Shown here: piece by piece, positions 27,670 through 37,527 of the stretch
How the letters are laid out: every line of letters starts with the position of its first letter
Position numbering within the stretch: the stretch's first letter is position 1
From: Pseudomonas putida
GTDB taxonomy: Bacteria > Pseudomonadota > Gammaproteobacteria > Pseudomonadales > Pseudomonadaceae
Reading direction: 5' to 3'
Length of the DNA: 64,000 bases
Assembly (NCBI RefSeq): GCF_002906855.1
Contig: NZ_MINI01000028.1
Location: forward strand, 1,736,001-1,800,000
Notes under the pieces: model-generated
Seen by the model: the letters and a program-made list of their open reading frames with translations, nothing else
Databases searched by the model: none
Told to the model about the DNA's origin: nothing
Position numbers and translations under genes: made by a program

Positions 27670-28746
27670 TTATCGAGCAATCTGCGCCAATGCCTTGGAG
27701 GCTATCTCCCTGGTCAGTTGCTCAGCCGGCATAGGTCGGCCCAGGCGCAGTGCCTGTCCTGACCACAGGTTGCTGAAATCACTGTTGCCCTGCGCATCGG
27801 TAATCGCGCGCAGCGGCATCAGCGCGCCACCAGCCAGGGGGAAGCGCGGCGCCAGTTCGCTCATCGGCCCCAGCTCACGCATGATGCGGTTGTTGATGCC
27901 GCGTGCAGGGCGCCCGGTGAACAGGTTGGTCAACGCGGTGTCGCTGGCTGGTGCGGTGTCCAGTGCACGGCGGTGGGCAGGGGAGACCTTGGCCTCCGGG
28001 CAGAACAGGTAGGCTGTACCGATCTGTACTGCGCTGGCACCCAGGGCCAGGGCCGCCACCAGGCCACGATGGTCGCCGATGCCGCCAGCAGCGATCACCG
28101 GCAAGCGCACGGCATCGGCAATTTGCGGCACCAGCGCGAAGGTGCCGATCTGGCTGGTGATGTCGTCGCTGAGGAACATGCCGCGATGACCGCCGGCTTC
28201 ATAGCCCATGGCGATGATCGCATCGCAGCCATTGGCTTCGAGCCACAGCGCTTCTTCCACCGTAGTGGCACTGGACAGCACCTTGGCGCCCGTGGCCTTG
28301 ACCCGCTGCAGCAGTGCAGTTTGCGGCAAGCCGAAGTGGAAACTCACCACCTCCGGGCGCAACTGCTCGACCAGCAGGCAGCTCTGCTCATCGAAGGGCG
28401 CGCGGTTGGAAACAGGCGTAGGTGCATCGAAGTCGGCGCCGACTTCGGCGTAGTAGGCTTTAAGTGCCTGCTTCCAGCGGGCGTCGCGCTCGGGGTCGGG
28501 TGCTGGAGGCTGGTGGCAGAAGAAGTTCAGGTTCAGCGGCTGGCCAGGGCAGGCCGTGCGGAAGGCTTTGATCTCGCCCCGTAGCTGGTCGCCGGTGAGC
28601 ATGGCGCAGGGCAGGGCACCCAGGCCACCCGCCATGGCTACGGCAATGGCCATGGCCGAACCGCTGGCACCGGCCATCGGCGCCTGCAGAATGGGCAACT
28701 CGATGCCCAGCAGATCGAGGATACGACGGTCGGGCCAGTTGCTCAT
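27670..28746 (-). CDS. nitronate monooxygenase (2-nitropropane dioxygenase type)
   Basis: 358 aa flavoprotein TIM barrel: QAPMAGASGSAMAIAVAMAG at the start, GYEAGGHRGMF, AAGGIGD and GASAVQIGTAYLF are the class I NMO signatures that bind FMN. It oxidises alkyl nitronates such as propionate-3-nitronate. Start ATG 28746 follows AAGGAGAAGCGC. Downstream of the two small genes at 28771-29252 in the same direction, with 24 bases to the nearer one. Confidence 0.9.
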   Translation of the reverse strand: MSNWPDRRILDLLGIELPILQAPMAGASGSAMAIAVAMAGGLGALPCAMLTGDQLRGEIKAFRTACPGQPLNLNFFCHQPPAPDPERDARWKQALKAYYAEVGADFDAPTPVSNRAPFDEQSCLLVEQLRPEVVSFHFGLPQTALLQRVKATGAKVLSSATTVEEALWLEANGCDAIIAMGYEAGGHRGMFLSDDITSQIGTFALVPQIADAVRLPVIAAGGIGDHRGLVAALALGASAVQIGTAYLFCPEAKVSPAHRRALDTAPASDTALTNLFTGRPARGINNRIMRELGPMSELAPRFPLAGGALMPLRAITDAQGNSDFSNLWSGQALRLGRPMPAEQLTREIASKALAQIAR

Positions 28747-28770
28747 GCGCTTCTCCTTGTCGCTGCTGCC

Positions 28771-28941
28771 TTACAGTGCTTTGCTCACCTGAATGTCGCT
28801 GATCTTTTCGGCGTCTTCGCCGTGGATCTTGCGCAGGGCTTCCATGGCCTGTTCGTGCGAGGCGCCGGCCATCACGGCGAAGTCCCAGCGGCGCTGGCCG
28901 TCGAGCTTGTACTTGATGACGTACTTGATGTTCTGGGTCAT
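28771..28941 (-). CDS. 56-residue hypothetical protein
   Basis: Begins MTQNIKYVIKYKLDGQRRWD and contains HEQAMEALRKIHGEDAEKI. Hydrophilic, helical, no known family. It lies eight bases downstream of the DUF1883 gene and upstream of the nitronate monooxygenase gene, forming a three-gene minus-strand run. Start 28941 (ATG) follows GGCCTACC, a weak site. Confidence 0.7.
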   Translation of the reverse strand: MTQNIKYVIKYKLDGQRRWDFAVMAGASHEQAMEALRKIHGEDAEKISDIQVSKAL

Positions 28942-28949
28942 GGTAGGCC

Positions 28950-29252
28950 TTATCCGAGTTTCGACGACGAGCGGCGGATGATCTTGATCTTGTGGGTCAG
29001 GGTCGGCTTGCGCGTTACCGAGATCGGGCGGGTGGTCACGGTATCGATGGTGATGTTCCAGAAACCGGTGCTCGGCACGGTGATCTTGGCCGGGAAGCGC
29101 TCGAAGTGGCCACCGTGGTAGGTGTGCCGGCCGCCGTTCTTGAAGCTGCGGAAGTTGGCGTCGTTCATCAGGCGGATGTTGCAGCGCTGGGAGCACTCGA
29201 TGACGACGATATCGTCCTCGTTGAGGTGCTCGCGCTGGTGTACGAATTTCAT
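28950..29252 (-). CDS. DUF1883 domain protein
   Basis: 100 aa. Features: FVHQREHLNEDDIVVIECSQ and a GFWNITIDT segment typical of DUF1883 proteins. Beta-rich, unknown function; some relatives occur fused to TIR domains, but this one is domain-only. Start 29252 selected over 29330 for family alignment. First gene of a small operon with the 56-residue gene. Confidence 0.8.
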   Translation of the reverse strand: MKFVHQREHLNEDDIVVIECSQRCNIRLMNDANFRSFKNGGRHTYHGGHFERFPAKITVPSTGFWNITIDTVTTRPISVTRKPTLTHKIKIIRRSSSKLG

Positions 29253-29411
29253 GGGGTGCTCCGCAAAGATTGGTTCTGCAAACGCGAACGATACCACGAT
29301 GTCGGCTTGTACTGCCGCGCCTGATGGCACCTGGCAGATAAAACGGCCAAAGCGGGGAGCAAAACCGCCTGGCCGTTGTCCTACGCTCTCTTGTCAGTCG
29401 AGGTGCGGGAA

Positions 29412-29771
29412 ATGAAGTGGATGGTGGCGGCGTTGTTCCTGGCGTTGGGTGGTTGTGTCAGTGTTTCGGAACTTGAGCAATCCCATGAAACCATGGACGT
29501 CATGTCTGGCAAGACGCCGCGTGAATACGCCGATTGCGTCAAGGCGCACCTGGCCAAAAGCCGTGACCCGTTGGTGGAAGAGCAACGCAATGACGGCTTG
29601 CGCCTGATCGTGCCGCAAAAGCTCACGGCAGGTGCCGGGCCGGCAGCCTTGCTCGATATCCACAAGCGCGGCAGCGGCAGCAGCATCAAGCTGCATGAGC
29701 GGCTGAACAACTTCCCGTTGCGCCCGGGTGATGTACGCGAGGCAACGACGGAGTGCATCTCTGGCAGTTGA
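29412..29771 (+). CDS. predicted lipoprotein
   Basis: 119 aa. Lipobox LALGGC (Cys15) after a short hydrophobic signal, then mostly charged residues. Contains Cys42-like (YADCVKAHL) and C-terminal TECISGS, a possible disulphide. GAGGTGCGGGAA precedes the ATG. No family known. Confidence 0.75.
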   Translation: MKWMVAALFLALGGCVSVSELEQSHETMDVMSGKTPREYADCVKAHLAKSRDPLVEEQRNDGLRLIVPQKLTAGAGPAALLDIHKRGSGSSIKLHERLNNFPLRPGDVREATTECISGS

Positions 29772-29916
29772 TCTGGCTCAACGGATCGGTGGTTAGCAGG
29801 CCAATTGCCAGCCGGTGGTCGGCTTGGGCGTTGTTGCGAATTCCCTGACAGGGCTAGTATCCATTTGCTTATGTTTTTTAAGCCTAAGCTTATAACAAAA
29901 GAAATGGAGATTCGTG

Positions 29917-30567
29917 ATGACACCGTTGAGTCGCGTCGTGATCGGCAGCCTGCTGATCCTGGCCTGGCCTGCGGCGCATGCCGCCGATGGCCAGAAAGTC
30001 TTCACCCAGGGCGGGGCCAAGCCCGCCGCCATGGCCTGCCTGGGCTGCCATGGCCCGGACGGCAAGGGTATTGCCGCCGCAGGGTTCCCCCGCCTGGCTG
30101 GCCTGCCGGCCGGTTACCTGAGTAAGCAGCTGCATGACTGGCGCACTGGCAGCCGCCAGCAGCCGGTCATGGCACCACTGGCCAAAGCCCTGAGCGAAGA
30201 TGAGATCGAGGCCGTCAGCCATTACCTGGCTGGTCTGCCGGGTGATCCTGCGCCAGACCTGCATCGCCAGCAGATCGCGAGCAACCCCACCGAACGCCTG
30301 GCCCTATATGGCGACTGGAGCCGGCAGATCCCCGGATGCGTGCAGTGCCATGGCCCAGGCGGCAGCGGTGTCGGCGAGCACTTCCCGCCGCTGGCCGGGC
30401 AGCCCGCCGCCTACCTTGTGGCGCAGCTCAACGGCTGGCGCGACGGCAGCCGCAGCAATGACCCCAACCAGCTGATGGCAGGCGTGGCCAAGGCCATGAC
30501 CGACGCCGAAGTCAAGGCGATTGCCGAGTACTTCGCCCATCCCGCCAGCCCGGAGGTCAAGCCATGA
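29917..30567 (+). CDS. tsdB: diheme c-type cytochrome, TsdB-like
   Basis: 216 aa with signal peptide (cleaved about residue 23). Two heme sites CLGCH (41-45) and CVQCH (about 142) in two cytochrome c4-like domains. ATG 29917 sits six bases after GGAGA. It overlaps the next cytochrome gene by four bases. Because the partner looks like TsdA, this is most likely its electron acceptor TsdB; the name is a context call. Confidence 0.75.
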   Translation: MTPLSRVVIGSLLILAWPAAHAADGQKVFTQGGAKPAAMACLGCHGPDGKGIAAAGFPRLAGLPAGYLSKQLHDWRTGSRQQPVMAPLAKALSEDEIEAVSHYLAGLPGDPAPDLHRQQIASNPTERLALYGDWSRQIPGCVQCHGPGGSGVGEHFPPLAGQPAAYLVAQLNGWRDGSRSNDPNQLMAGVAKAMTDAEVKAIAEYFAHPASPEVKP

Positions 30568-31484
30568 AAACCTTGCTGCCAACGTTACTGCTGCTGGCCA
30601 CGACAACTGCCTTTGCCAATCAGGCGCCCATCGCCATGGAAGACCAGTCGCAACTGAAGGTCCCCGCTGCCCAGGCCGCACCACAATTCGCCCCACCTGC
30701 CGAAAGCGAGCTGCCGGACAATGCCTTCGGCAAGATGGTCCGCGAGGGCCACGCGTTGTTTGTCGATACCCGTCGGTTGATGCCTGAGGCGGTGGGCAAT
30801 GGCATGAACTGCAGCAACTGCCACCTCGACCAGGGCCGCCTGGCGCATTCCGCGCCGCTGTGGGGTGCCTATCCGATGTACCCGGCTTACCGCAAGAAGA
30901 ACGACAAGGTGAACACCTTCGCCGAGCGTATCCAGGGCTGTTTCCAGTTCAGCATGAACGGCAAGCCGCCGGCCGCCGACAGCCCGCAGATGACCGCGCT
31001 CGCCGTATATGCCTACTGGCTTTCGACCAAGGCCCCCACCGGCGTGGAAATTGCCGGGCGCGGATACCCCGAGGTGGCGCAGCCAAAGGGGGGCTATGAC
31101 TTCAAGCGTGGCCAGCAGGTCTACCGTGAACAATGCGCCATCTGCCACGGCGACAACGGTGAGGGGCAGAAGGTGGCCGGTGAATACGTAATGCCGCCAC
31201 TCTGGGGCAAGGACTCCTACAACTGGGGCGCGGGCATGCACCGGATCAATACCGCAGCATCGTTCATCAAGTACAACATGCCCTTGGGCAAACCGGGCAG
31301 CCTGAGCGATCAGCAGGCCTGGGACGTGGCCGCCTGGGTCAACCGCCACGAGCGCCCCCAGGACCCACGCCTGATCGAGGGCTCCATCGAAAAAACACGG
31401 CTGAAATTCCATGCCAACGACGGCGTCAACCTGTATGGCCAGCAGGTCGACGGGGTGATGATCGGGCAGGGCACGGGTAGCTGA
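30564..31484 (+). CDS. tsdA: diheme cytochrome, thiosulfate dehydrogenase TsdA-like
   Basis: 306 aa with signal peptide (cleaved near FANQ, residue 20). Heme motifs CSNCH (83-87) and CAICH (191-195). The segment between them has RIQGCFQFSMNGKP, with Cys126 matching the axial Cys ligand reported in TsdA enzymes, and AVYAYWLS. Predicted to oxidise thiosulfate to tetrathionate in the periplasm, or the reverse. Overlaps tsdB, so translational coupling is likely. A related role in another sulfur compound is possible. Confidence 0.78.
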   Translation: MKTLLPTLLLLATTTAFANQAPIAMEDQSQLKVPAAQAAPQFAPPAESELPDNAFGKMVREGHALFVDTRRLMPEAVGNGMNCSNCHLDQGRLAHSAPLWGAYPMYPAYRKKNDKVNTFAERIQGCFQFSMNGKPPAADSPQMTALAVYAYWLSTKAPTGVEIAGRGYPEVAQPKGGYDFKRGQQVYREQCAICHGDNGEGQKVAGEYVMPPLWGKDSYNWGAGMHRINTAASFIKYNMPLGKPGSLSDQQAWDVAAWVNRHERPQDPRLIEGSIEKTRLKFHANDGVNLYGQQVDGVMIGQGTGS

Positions 31485-31702
31485 GCGGGCGTTGCGGCGG
31501 CGCTATGCGAGCCCTTGCGCGGTGCTTTCCACAGGGCCGCGCAAGGGCCGGATGACGGGATTTTCACGAACTTTTTGGAACTATCTACACTGGGTTATCT
31601 CTATCATGGCAGCGGTCATCACAGGCAGGGCATTGTAAGCTGCATGCCGCCTGATTAGACTGCGCCGAATTCCACAGGCCTCGCCTATGTTTAAGGATGT
31701 TT
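31485..31702. other. intergenic region upstream of galU
   Basis: About 218 bases. Contains an inverted sequence near 31506-31556 (GCGAGCCCTTGCGCGG / CCGCGCAAGGGCC) that could terminate tsdA, and a TAAGGATGTTT ribosome site at the end. No gene seen. Confidence 0.4.
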
Positions 31703-32542
31703 ATGATCAAGAAATGCTTGTTCCCGGCAGCCGGCTACGGCACTCGCTTCCTGCCTGCTACCAAAGCCATGCCCAAGGAAATGCTGCCGGTGGTCAACAA
31801 GCCACTGATCCAGTATGGCGTTGAAGAAGCATTGGATGCTGGTCTGAACGAGATTTCCATCGTCACCGGCCGCGGCAAGCGCGCCCTGGAAGACCACTTC
31901 GACATCAGCTACGAGCTGGAAAACCAGATCAAGGGCACCGACAAGGAAAAATACCTGGTCGGTATCCGTCGCCTGCTCGACGAGTGCTCGTTCTCCTACA
32001 CTCGCCAGACCGAAATGAAAGGCCTGGGCCACGCCATCCTGACCGGCCGCCCGCTGATCGGTGACGAACCGTTCGCCGTGGTGTTGGCGGATGACCTGTG
32101 CGTCAACCTCGACGGCGACGGCGTGCTCGCGCAGATGGTCAAGCTGCACAAACAGTACCGTTGCTCGATCGTCGCCATCCAGGAAGTCGATCCGCAGGAA
32201 ACCAACAAGTACGGTGTCATCGCCGGTGAAGAGATCAAGGACGGCATCTTCCGCGTGCACGCCATGGTCGAGAAGCCGAAGCCGGAGGATGCACCGTCCA
32301 ACCTGGCGATCATCGGTCGCTACATCCTGACCCCGGACATCTTCGAGAAGATCGAACAGACCGAGCCAGGCAAGGGCGGCGAGATCCAGATCACCGACGC
32401 ACTGATGAAACAGGCTGCCGAAGGCAACGTGATCGCCTACAAGTTCAAGGGCAAGCGTTTCGACTGCGGTGGTGCCGAAGGCTACATCGAGGCGACCAAC
32501 TTCTGCTTCGAGAACTTCTACAAGGCCGGCAAGGCCTACTGA
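31703..32542 (+). CDS. galU: UTP-glucose-1-phosphate uridylyltransferase
   Basis: 279 aa, intact family length. Nucleotidyltransferase motif GYGTRFLPATKAMPKEMLP near the N-terminus, then KGLGHAILTGRPLIGDEPFAVVLADD. It makes UDP-glucose for polysaccharide and LPS. Start 31703 has TAAGG at a better distance than ATG 31697. Followed by a terminator and gor. Confidence 0.95.
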   Translation: MIKKCLFPAAGYGTRFLPATKAMPKEMLPVVNKPLIQYGVEEALDAGLNEISIVTGRGKRALEDHFDISYELENQIKGTDKEKYLVGIRRLLDECSFSYTRQTEMKGLGHAILTGRPLIGDEPFAVVLADDLCVNLDGDGVLAQMVKLHKQYRCSIVAIQEVDPQETNKYGVIAGEEIKDGIFRVHAMVEKPKPEDAPSNLAIIGRYILTPDIFEKIEQTEPGKGGEIQITDALMKQAAEGNVIAYKFKGKRFDCGGAEGYIEATNFCFENFYKAGKAY

Positions 32543-32562
32543 TACGCAATGCAGGTTCAAGG

Positions 32563-32587
32563 AGCCACCCTTCGGGGTGGCTTTTTT
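32563..32587 (+). terminator. terminator after galU
   Basis: Stem AGCCACCC / GGGTGGCT with TTCG loop and a T-run. Confidence 0.92.
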
Positions 32588-32640
32588 GTTTGCGGCGGCC
32601 AACGGCGGTATGCTGGGCGCCTGCCTAGGAGAGTGAATAC

Positions 32641-33996
32641 ATGGCCTACGATTTTGATCTGTTTGTGATTGGCGCGGGTTCCGGCGGTGTGCGTGCGGCG
32701 CGCTTCGCTGCGGGCTTCGGTGCAAAAGTGGCAGTGGCCGAGAGCCGTTACCTGGGTGGCACCTGCGTCAACGTCGGCTGCGTGCCGAAAAAACTGCTGG
32801 TGTACGGCGCCCACGTCGCCGATGAGCTGGAACAGGCAGCCGGCTTCGGCTGGACCCTGGAAGAGGGCCACTTCGACTGGGGCACGCTGATCGCTAACAA
32901 GAACCGCGAGATCGAGCGCCTCAACGGCATCTACCGCAACCTGCTGGTAAACAGCGGCGTGACCTTGCTGCAGGGCCATGCCCGCATCACCGGCGCCAAC
33001 CAAGTGGAAGTGGACGGCCAGCGCTTCAGCGCCGAGCATATCCTGATTGCCACCGGCGGCTGGCCACAGGTGCCGGACATTCCGGGCAAGGAACTGGCCA
33101 TCACCTCCAACGAGGCGTTCTACCTCAAGGACCTGCCACGCCGTGTGCTGGTGGTCGGTGGTGGTTACATTGCCGTCGAGTTCGCCGGCATCTTCCAGGG
33201 CCTGGGCGCCGATACCACTTTGCTGTATCGCGGTGACCTGTTCCTGCGCGGCTTCGACGGCTCGGTGCGCACCCACCTCAAGGAAGAGCTGGAAAAGCGC
33301 GGCCTGAACCTGCAGTTCAACGCCGACATCCAGCGCATCGACAAGCTTGACGACGGCAGCCTGAAAGCCACCCTCAAGGACGGCCGCGAGCTGGTCGCCG
33401 ATTGCGTGTTCTACGCCACCGGCCGTCGCCCGATGCTCGACAACCTGGGCTTGGAAAACACCGGCGTTGAGTTGGATGCCCGCGGCTACATCCGCGTCGA
33501 CGAGCAGTACCAGACCACCGCACCGTCGATCCTAGCCATTGGCGACGTGATCGGCCGCGTGCAGCTCACCCCGGTGGCCCTGGCCGAAGGCATCGCCGTG
33601 GCACGGCGGCTGTTCAAGCCTGAGCAATACCGCCCGGTGGATTACCAGAACATCCCGACTGCGGTGTTCAGTCAGCCTCCGATCGGTACCGTCGGCCTTA
33701 CCGAGGAGCAAGCGCTGGAAGCCGGGCACAAGGTGCAGATCTTCGAGAGCCGCTTCCGCGCCATGAAGCTGACCCTCACCGACATCCAGGAAAAGACCCT
33801 GATGAAGCTGGTGGTGGATGCCGAGACCGACAGGGTGCTGGGCTGCCACATGGTCGGCCCGGATGCCGGCGAGATCATCCAGGGCTTGGGTATCGCCCTC
33901 AAGGCCGGTGCGACCAAGCAACAGTTCGACGAGACCATTGGCGTGCACCCGACTGCCGCTGAAGAGTTCGTCACCATGCGCACAGTCACGCGCTGA
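32641..33996 (+). CDS. gor: glutathione-disulfide reductase
   Basis: 451 aa. FAD site GAGSGG; redox-active disulphide [13 protein letters not shown] (residues 39-51); NADPH site [13 protein letters not shown]-terminal VHPTAAEEF. Keeps glutathione reduced with NADPH. AGGAGAG precedes the ATG. Own transcript after galU. Confidence 0.94.
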   Translation: MAYDFDLFVIGAGSGGVRAARFAAGFGAKVAVAESRYLGGTCVNVGCVPKKLLVYGAHVADELEQAAGFGWTLEEGHFDWGTLIANKNREIERLNGIYRNLLVNSGVTLLQGHARITGANQVEVDGQRFSAEHILIATGGWPQVPDIPGKELAITSNEAFYLKDLPRRVLVVGGGYIAVEFAGIFQGLGADTTLLYRGDLFLRGFDGSVRTHLKEELEKRGLNLQFNADIQRIDKLDDGSLKATLKDGRELVADCVFYATGRRPMLDNLGLENTGVELDARGYIRVDEQYQTTAPSILAIGDVIGRVQLTPVALAEGIAVARRLFKPEQYRPVDYQNIPTAVFSQPPIGTVGLTEEQALEAGHKVQIFESRFRAMKLTLTDIQEKTLMKLVVDAETDRVLGCHMVGPDAGEIIQGLGIALKAGATKQQFDETIGVHPTAAEEFVTMRTVTR

Positions 33997-34005
33997 TGCA
34001 ACTGG

Positions 34006-34033
34006 CCCCATCGCCGGCAAGCCGGCGATGGGG
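34006..34033 (+). terminator. hairpin after gor
   Basis: Thirteen-base stem CCCCATCGCCGGC / GCCGGCGATGGGG with two-base loop; weak T-tract. Confidence 0.7.
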
Positions 34034-34201
34034 TCTTGAATACCCCGCAATCCTTTGCTCAGCCCATTCCCTTCTATTAACTATCCCTGGTTATAGCCAA
34101 AACCAATCACGAGCATGAGCTTTGCCAATGAGCCTTTATCGGGACCAGCGGTTAGGATTCTTTCCATCAACTGATTCCAACCCCATGAAGGAGCGTCTCT
34201 C

Positions 34202-34765
34202 ATGCCAATCATCAACAGCCAGGTCAAACCGTTCAACGCCACCGCCTACCACAAGGGCGAGTTCGTTCAGGTCAGCGAAGCCGACCTGAAAGGCAAGTGG
34301 TCCGTCGTGTTCTTCTACCCGGCCGACTTCACCTTCGTCTGCCCGACCGAACTGGGTGACCTCGCCGACAACTACGCCGAGTTCCAGAAGCTGGGCGTGG
34401 AAATCTATGGCGTGTCGACCGACACCCACTTCACCCACAAAGCCTGGCACGACACTTCGGATACCATCGGCAAGATCCAGTACCCGCTGATCGGTGACCC
34501 GACCCACGTCATCTCGCGCAACTTCGACGTGCTGATCGAAGAAGCCGGCCTGGCCGATCGCGGTACCTTCGTGATCAACCCGGAAGGCCAGATCAAGATC
34601 GTCGAACTGAACGACGGTGGTGTTGGCCGCGACGCAGCCGAGCTGCTGCGCAAAGTGAAGGCTGCCCAGTACGTTGCCGCTCACCCAGGCGAAGTCTGCC
34701 CGGCCAAATGGAAAGAAGGCGAAGCCACCCTGGCACCATCGCTGGACCTGGTCGGCAAGATCTAA
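34202..34765 (+). CDS. ahpC: alkyl hydroperoxide reductase subunit C (peroxiredoxin)
   Basis: 187 aa, 2-Cys peroxiredoxin. Peroxidatic Cys in [10 protein letters not shown] and resolving Cys in GEVCPAKW. Reduces H2O2 and organic peroxides, recycled by AhpF. GGAGCGTCTCTC precedes the ATG. The terminator at 34826-34859 separates it from ahpF, but read-through is likely. Confidence 0.95.
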   Translation: MPIINSQVKPFNATAYHKGEFVQVSEADLKGKWSVVFFYPADFTFVCPTELGDLADNYAEFQKLGVEIYGVSTDTHFTHKAWHDTSDTIGKIQYPLIGDPTHVISRNFDVLIEEAGLADRGTFVINPEGQIKIVELNDGGVGRDAAELLRKVKAAQYVAAHPGEVCPAKWKEGEATLAPSLDLVGKI

Positions 34766-34825
34766 GCCGATGTGCACGTCGCGGGCGGTAGACAGCCGCC
34801 AAAGCTGAAGTACCTACCGCCCCGT

Positions 34826-34859
34826 AAAAACGCCCGGGCGACCTCGCCTGGGCGTTTTT
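34826..34859 (+). terminator. terminator between ahpC and ahpF
   Basis: Stem CGCCCGGGCG / CGCCTGGGCG with flanking A and T runs. A strong hairpin between two cooperating genes allows more AhpC than AhpF. Confidence 0.88.
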
Positions 34860-34890
34860 GTATCCGAGTTTTGAAAAAGGAATCGCCCGT

Positions 34891-36468
34891 ATGTTGGACG
34901 CCACGCTTAAATCGCAACTGAAAACCTACCTGGAGCGGGTCACCCAGCCGATCGAGATCGTTGCCTCCCTCGACGACGGCGCGAAGTCCCGCGAATTGCA
35001 CGACCTGCTGGTGGAAATCGCCGGCCTGTCGAACCTGATTACTTTCAGCGCGGATGGCAGCGATGCTCGTCGCCCTTCGTTCTCGCTGAGCCGCCCGGGT
35101 GCTGCCCTTGATGGCAAAAACATAAGCCTGCGCTTCGCCGGCATCCCCATGGGCCACGAATTCACCTCCCTGGTGCTGGCGCTGCTGCAAGTCGGCGGCC
35201 ATCCGTCCAAGGCCAGCGCCGAAGTGATCGAGCAGATCCAGGCACTGGAAGGCGAGTTCACCTTTGAAACCTACTTCTCGCTGTCGTGCCAGAATTGCCC
35301 GGACGTGGTCCAGGCATTGAACCTGATGGCGGTGCTCAACCCCAATGTGCGCCACGTGGCCATCGACGGTGCGCTGTTCCAGGAAGAAGTCGAGTCGCGC
35401 AAGATCATGGCGGTGCCGAGCATCTACCTGAACGGCGAAGTGTTCGGCCAGGGCCGCATGGGCCTGGAAGAAATCCTCGGCAAGATCGACACCAACGCAG
35501 GCAGCCGCCAGGCCGAAAAGATCAACGCCAAGGAGGCCTTTGACGTGCTGGTGGTCGGTGGTGGGCCTGCCGGCGCTGCGGCGGCCATCTATGCCGCACG
35601 TAAAGGCATCCGTACCGGTGTCGCTGCCGAGCGTTTCGGCGGCCAGGTGCTCGACACCCTGGCCATCGAGAACTTCATCTCGGTGCAAGAGACCGAAGGG
35701 CCGAAGCTGGCCACGGCGCTGGAAGAGCACGTCAAGCAGTACGACGTCGACATCATGAACCTGCAGCGCGGTGAAGCGCTGATCCCGGCCACCGACGGCG
35801 GCCTGCATGAAGTGCGCCTGGCGGGCGGCGCCTCGCTCAAGGCCAAGACCGTGATCCTCGCCACCGGTGCCCGCTGGCGCGAAATGAACGTGCCGGGCGA
35901 GCAGGAATACCGCGCCCGCGGCGTGGCCTACTGCCCGCACTGCGACGGCCCGCTGTTCAAGGGCAAGCGCGTGGCGGTGATCGGCGGTGGCAACTCTGGC
36001 GTGGAAGCGGCCATCGACCTGGCCGGTATCGTCGCCCAGGTGACGCTGATCGAGTTCGACAGCCAGCTGCGTGCCGATGCGGTGCTGCAGCGCAAGCTGC
36101 ACAGCCTGCCGAACGTCAAGGTGATCACCAGCGCGCTGACCACCGAAGTGGTCGGTAATGGCGAGAAAGTGACGGGCTTGCGTTACAAGGACCGCACCAC
36201 CGATGAGGTGCATGACCTGGCGCTGGAAGGCATCTTCGTGCAGATCGGCCTGCTGCCGAACACTGATTGGCTCAAAGGCTCGGTCGAGCTGTCGCCGCGT
36301 GGCGAGATCATCGTTGATGCCAAGGGCCAGACCAATGTGCCGGGTGTGTTTGCCGCAGGTGACGTGACCACCGTGCCGTACAAGCAGATCGTCATTGCGG
36401 TGGGCGAGGGCGCCAAGGCTTCGTTGGCGGCATTCGATCACTTGATCCGCACTTCGGCACCGGCGTAA
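34891..36468 (+). CDS. ahpF: alkyl hydroperoxide reductase subunit F
   Basis: 525 aa. N-terminal thioredoxin-fold domain with CxxC in [16 protein letters not shown] reductase core with [20 protein letters not shown], and second CxxC in [10 protein letters not shown]. Transfers electrons from NADH to AhpC. Start ATG 34891 has GGAATCGCCCGT upstream. Confidence 0.94.
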   Translation: MLDATLKSQLKTYLERVTQPIEIVASLDDGAKSRELHDLLVEIAGLSNLITFSADGSDARRPSFSLSRPGAALDGKNISLRFAGIPMGHEFTSLVLALLQVGGHPSKASAEVIEQIQALEGEFTFETYFSLSCQNCPDVVQALNLMAVLNPNVRHVAIDGALFQEEVESRKIMAVPSIYLNGEVFGQGRMGLEEILGKIDTNAGSRQAEKINAKEAFDVLVVGGGPAGAAAAIYAARKGIRTGVAAERFGGQVLDTLAIENFISVQETEGPKLATALEEHVKQYDVDIMNLQRGEALIPATDGGLHEVRLAGGASLKAKTVILATGARWREMNVPGEQEYRARGVAYCPHCDGPLFKGKRVAVIGGGNSGVEAAIDLAGIVAQVTLIEFDSQLRADAVLQRKLHSLPNVKVITSALTTEVVGNGEKVTGLRYKDRTTDEVHDLALEGIFVQIGLLPNTDWLKGSVELSPRGEIIVDAKGQTNVPGVFAAGDVTTVPYKQIVIAVGEGAKASLAAFDHLIRTSAPA

Positions 36469-36553
36469 GCCTGCGCCGGCCCCTTCGCGGTCACTGACGA
36501 AGCAAAACCTGAAGGTGTCTATGCTTAGCGCAGACACCCTCAGGAACTTCACC

Positions 36554-36742
36554 ATGACCCTGATCAGCCGCGAACCCTGGTGGCTAGTCCCCCCCAAGCC
36601 CGGGCAGAAAGAGCAGGACCTGCATTGGGGCTACCTCGAGATCTATGCCGACGGCCGCACCGTGTTCGTCGACCAGCGCCCCAGTGACCGGGAGCTGGCC
36701 GAGCGCAAAAGCTGTCGCAACTTCCCCGACCCTGAACCGTAG
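36554..36742 (+). CDS. 62-residue hypothetical protein
   Basis: Begins MTLISREPWWLVPPKPGQKE and ends KSCRNFPDPEP; Trp-rich N-terminus, charged tail. No family recognised. Start chosen at ATG 36554; ATG 36515 is also in frame. Convergent with yceH, six bases apart. Confidence 0.6.
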   Translation: MTLISREPWWLVPPKPGQKEQDLHWGYLEIYADGRTVFVDQRPSDRELAERKSCRNFPDPEP

Positions 36743-36747
36743 GCGGT

Positions 36748-37395
36748 TCAGCCTTCGAACTCGGCCAGGCGTGCTTCCAGCGCCGCGATCCGCGCTTCCA
36801 GGGCTTCAATGCGCTCTTCCGAAACAGTGCCGCCACTGCCGCGAACGCCTCCCTCCTGCTGGCGTGCGACCAGAATGGCTTCGATTTCCGCCGGGTCACC
36901 GAGGGCGTGGGTATAGCGGTCTTCCCGCTGCCCGGCCTGGCGTGGCAGGTGCAGGGCCAGGCCGCGCGAAATCAGGCGCTCCAGCTGATGCTGGATCTGC
37001 TCGGTGTCGTCGAAGTCGTGCAGGCGGTTGCTGCGGGTCAGTAGCTCGTTGAGGGTCTGCGGCCCCCGCAGGAACATCAGGCCCATCAGCACCAGCTGAG
37101 CGGGGACCAGTTCCAGGGCCTTGTCCACTCGATGTTCCCAGCGATCGGCGCGGCTGCCCATCTGCAGGCGGGTCATGTCCTGGCCCTCGAGGGCGCGCAG
37201 GGCCTGGCCGACTTGGCCTTGGGTGAGGTTCATGACCGGTTCCCGGCTGGTCTTCTGGTTACAGGCCAGGACCAGGGCGTTGAGGGTCAGCGGGTAGCTT
37301 TCCGGGCTGGTGGCCTGCTTCTCGATCAGCGCGCCGAGAATGCGGATCTCGATACTGCTGAAGCGGCCTTCGCCTGCGGTTTCGTGTTCTGACAT
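36748..37395 (-). CDS. yceH: YceH family (DUF480) protein
   Basis: 215 aa, normal length. Winged-helix features [33 protein letters not shown] and the R(G)[11 protein letters not shown] repeat identify DUF480. The C-terminal coiled coil ([20 protein letters not shown]) is typical. Role unknown. Confidence 0.88.
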   Translation of the reverse strand: MSEHETAGEGRFSSIEIRILGALIEKQATSPESYPLTLNALVLACNQKTSREPVMNLTQGQVGQALRALEGQDMTRLQMGSRADRWEHRVDKALELVPAQLVLMGLMFLRGPQTLNELLTRSNRLHDFDDTEQIQHQLERLISRGLALHLPRQAGQREDRYTHALGDPAEIEAILVARQQEGGVRGSGGTVSEERIEALEARIAALEARLAEFEG

Positions 37396-37472
37396 GGCCC
37401 TGTCTCATTGCTGGGGAAAGGCCACTAGCGTAGGTAAAGCGCCAGGCTTAAGCAATCACCGCTCTTGCGGGC

Positions 37473-37520
37473 TGTGTAGGAGCGGGCTTGCCCCCCGCGA
37501 ATGGGCCGCAAAGCGGCCCC
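37473..37520. repeat. REP-like element, P. putida type
   Basis: Contains TAGGAGCGGGCTTGCCCCCC followed by GCGAATGGGCCGCAAAGCGG, the consensus style of P. putida REP sequences, between yceH and sstT. Confidence 0.65.
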
Positions 37521-37527
37521 GGCAATC

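Noticed and set aside
34037..34201. OxyR site upstream of ahpC
   Set aside because: CTAT/ATAG elements occur near 34074-34096 but do not show the required regular spacing.
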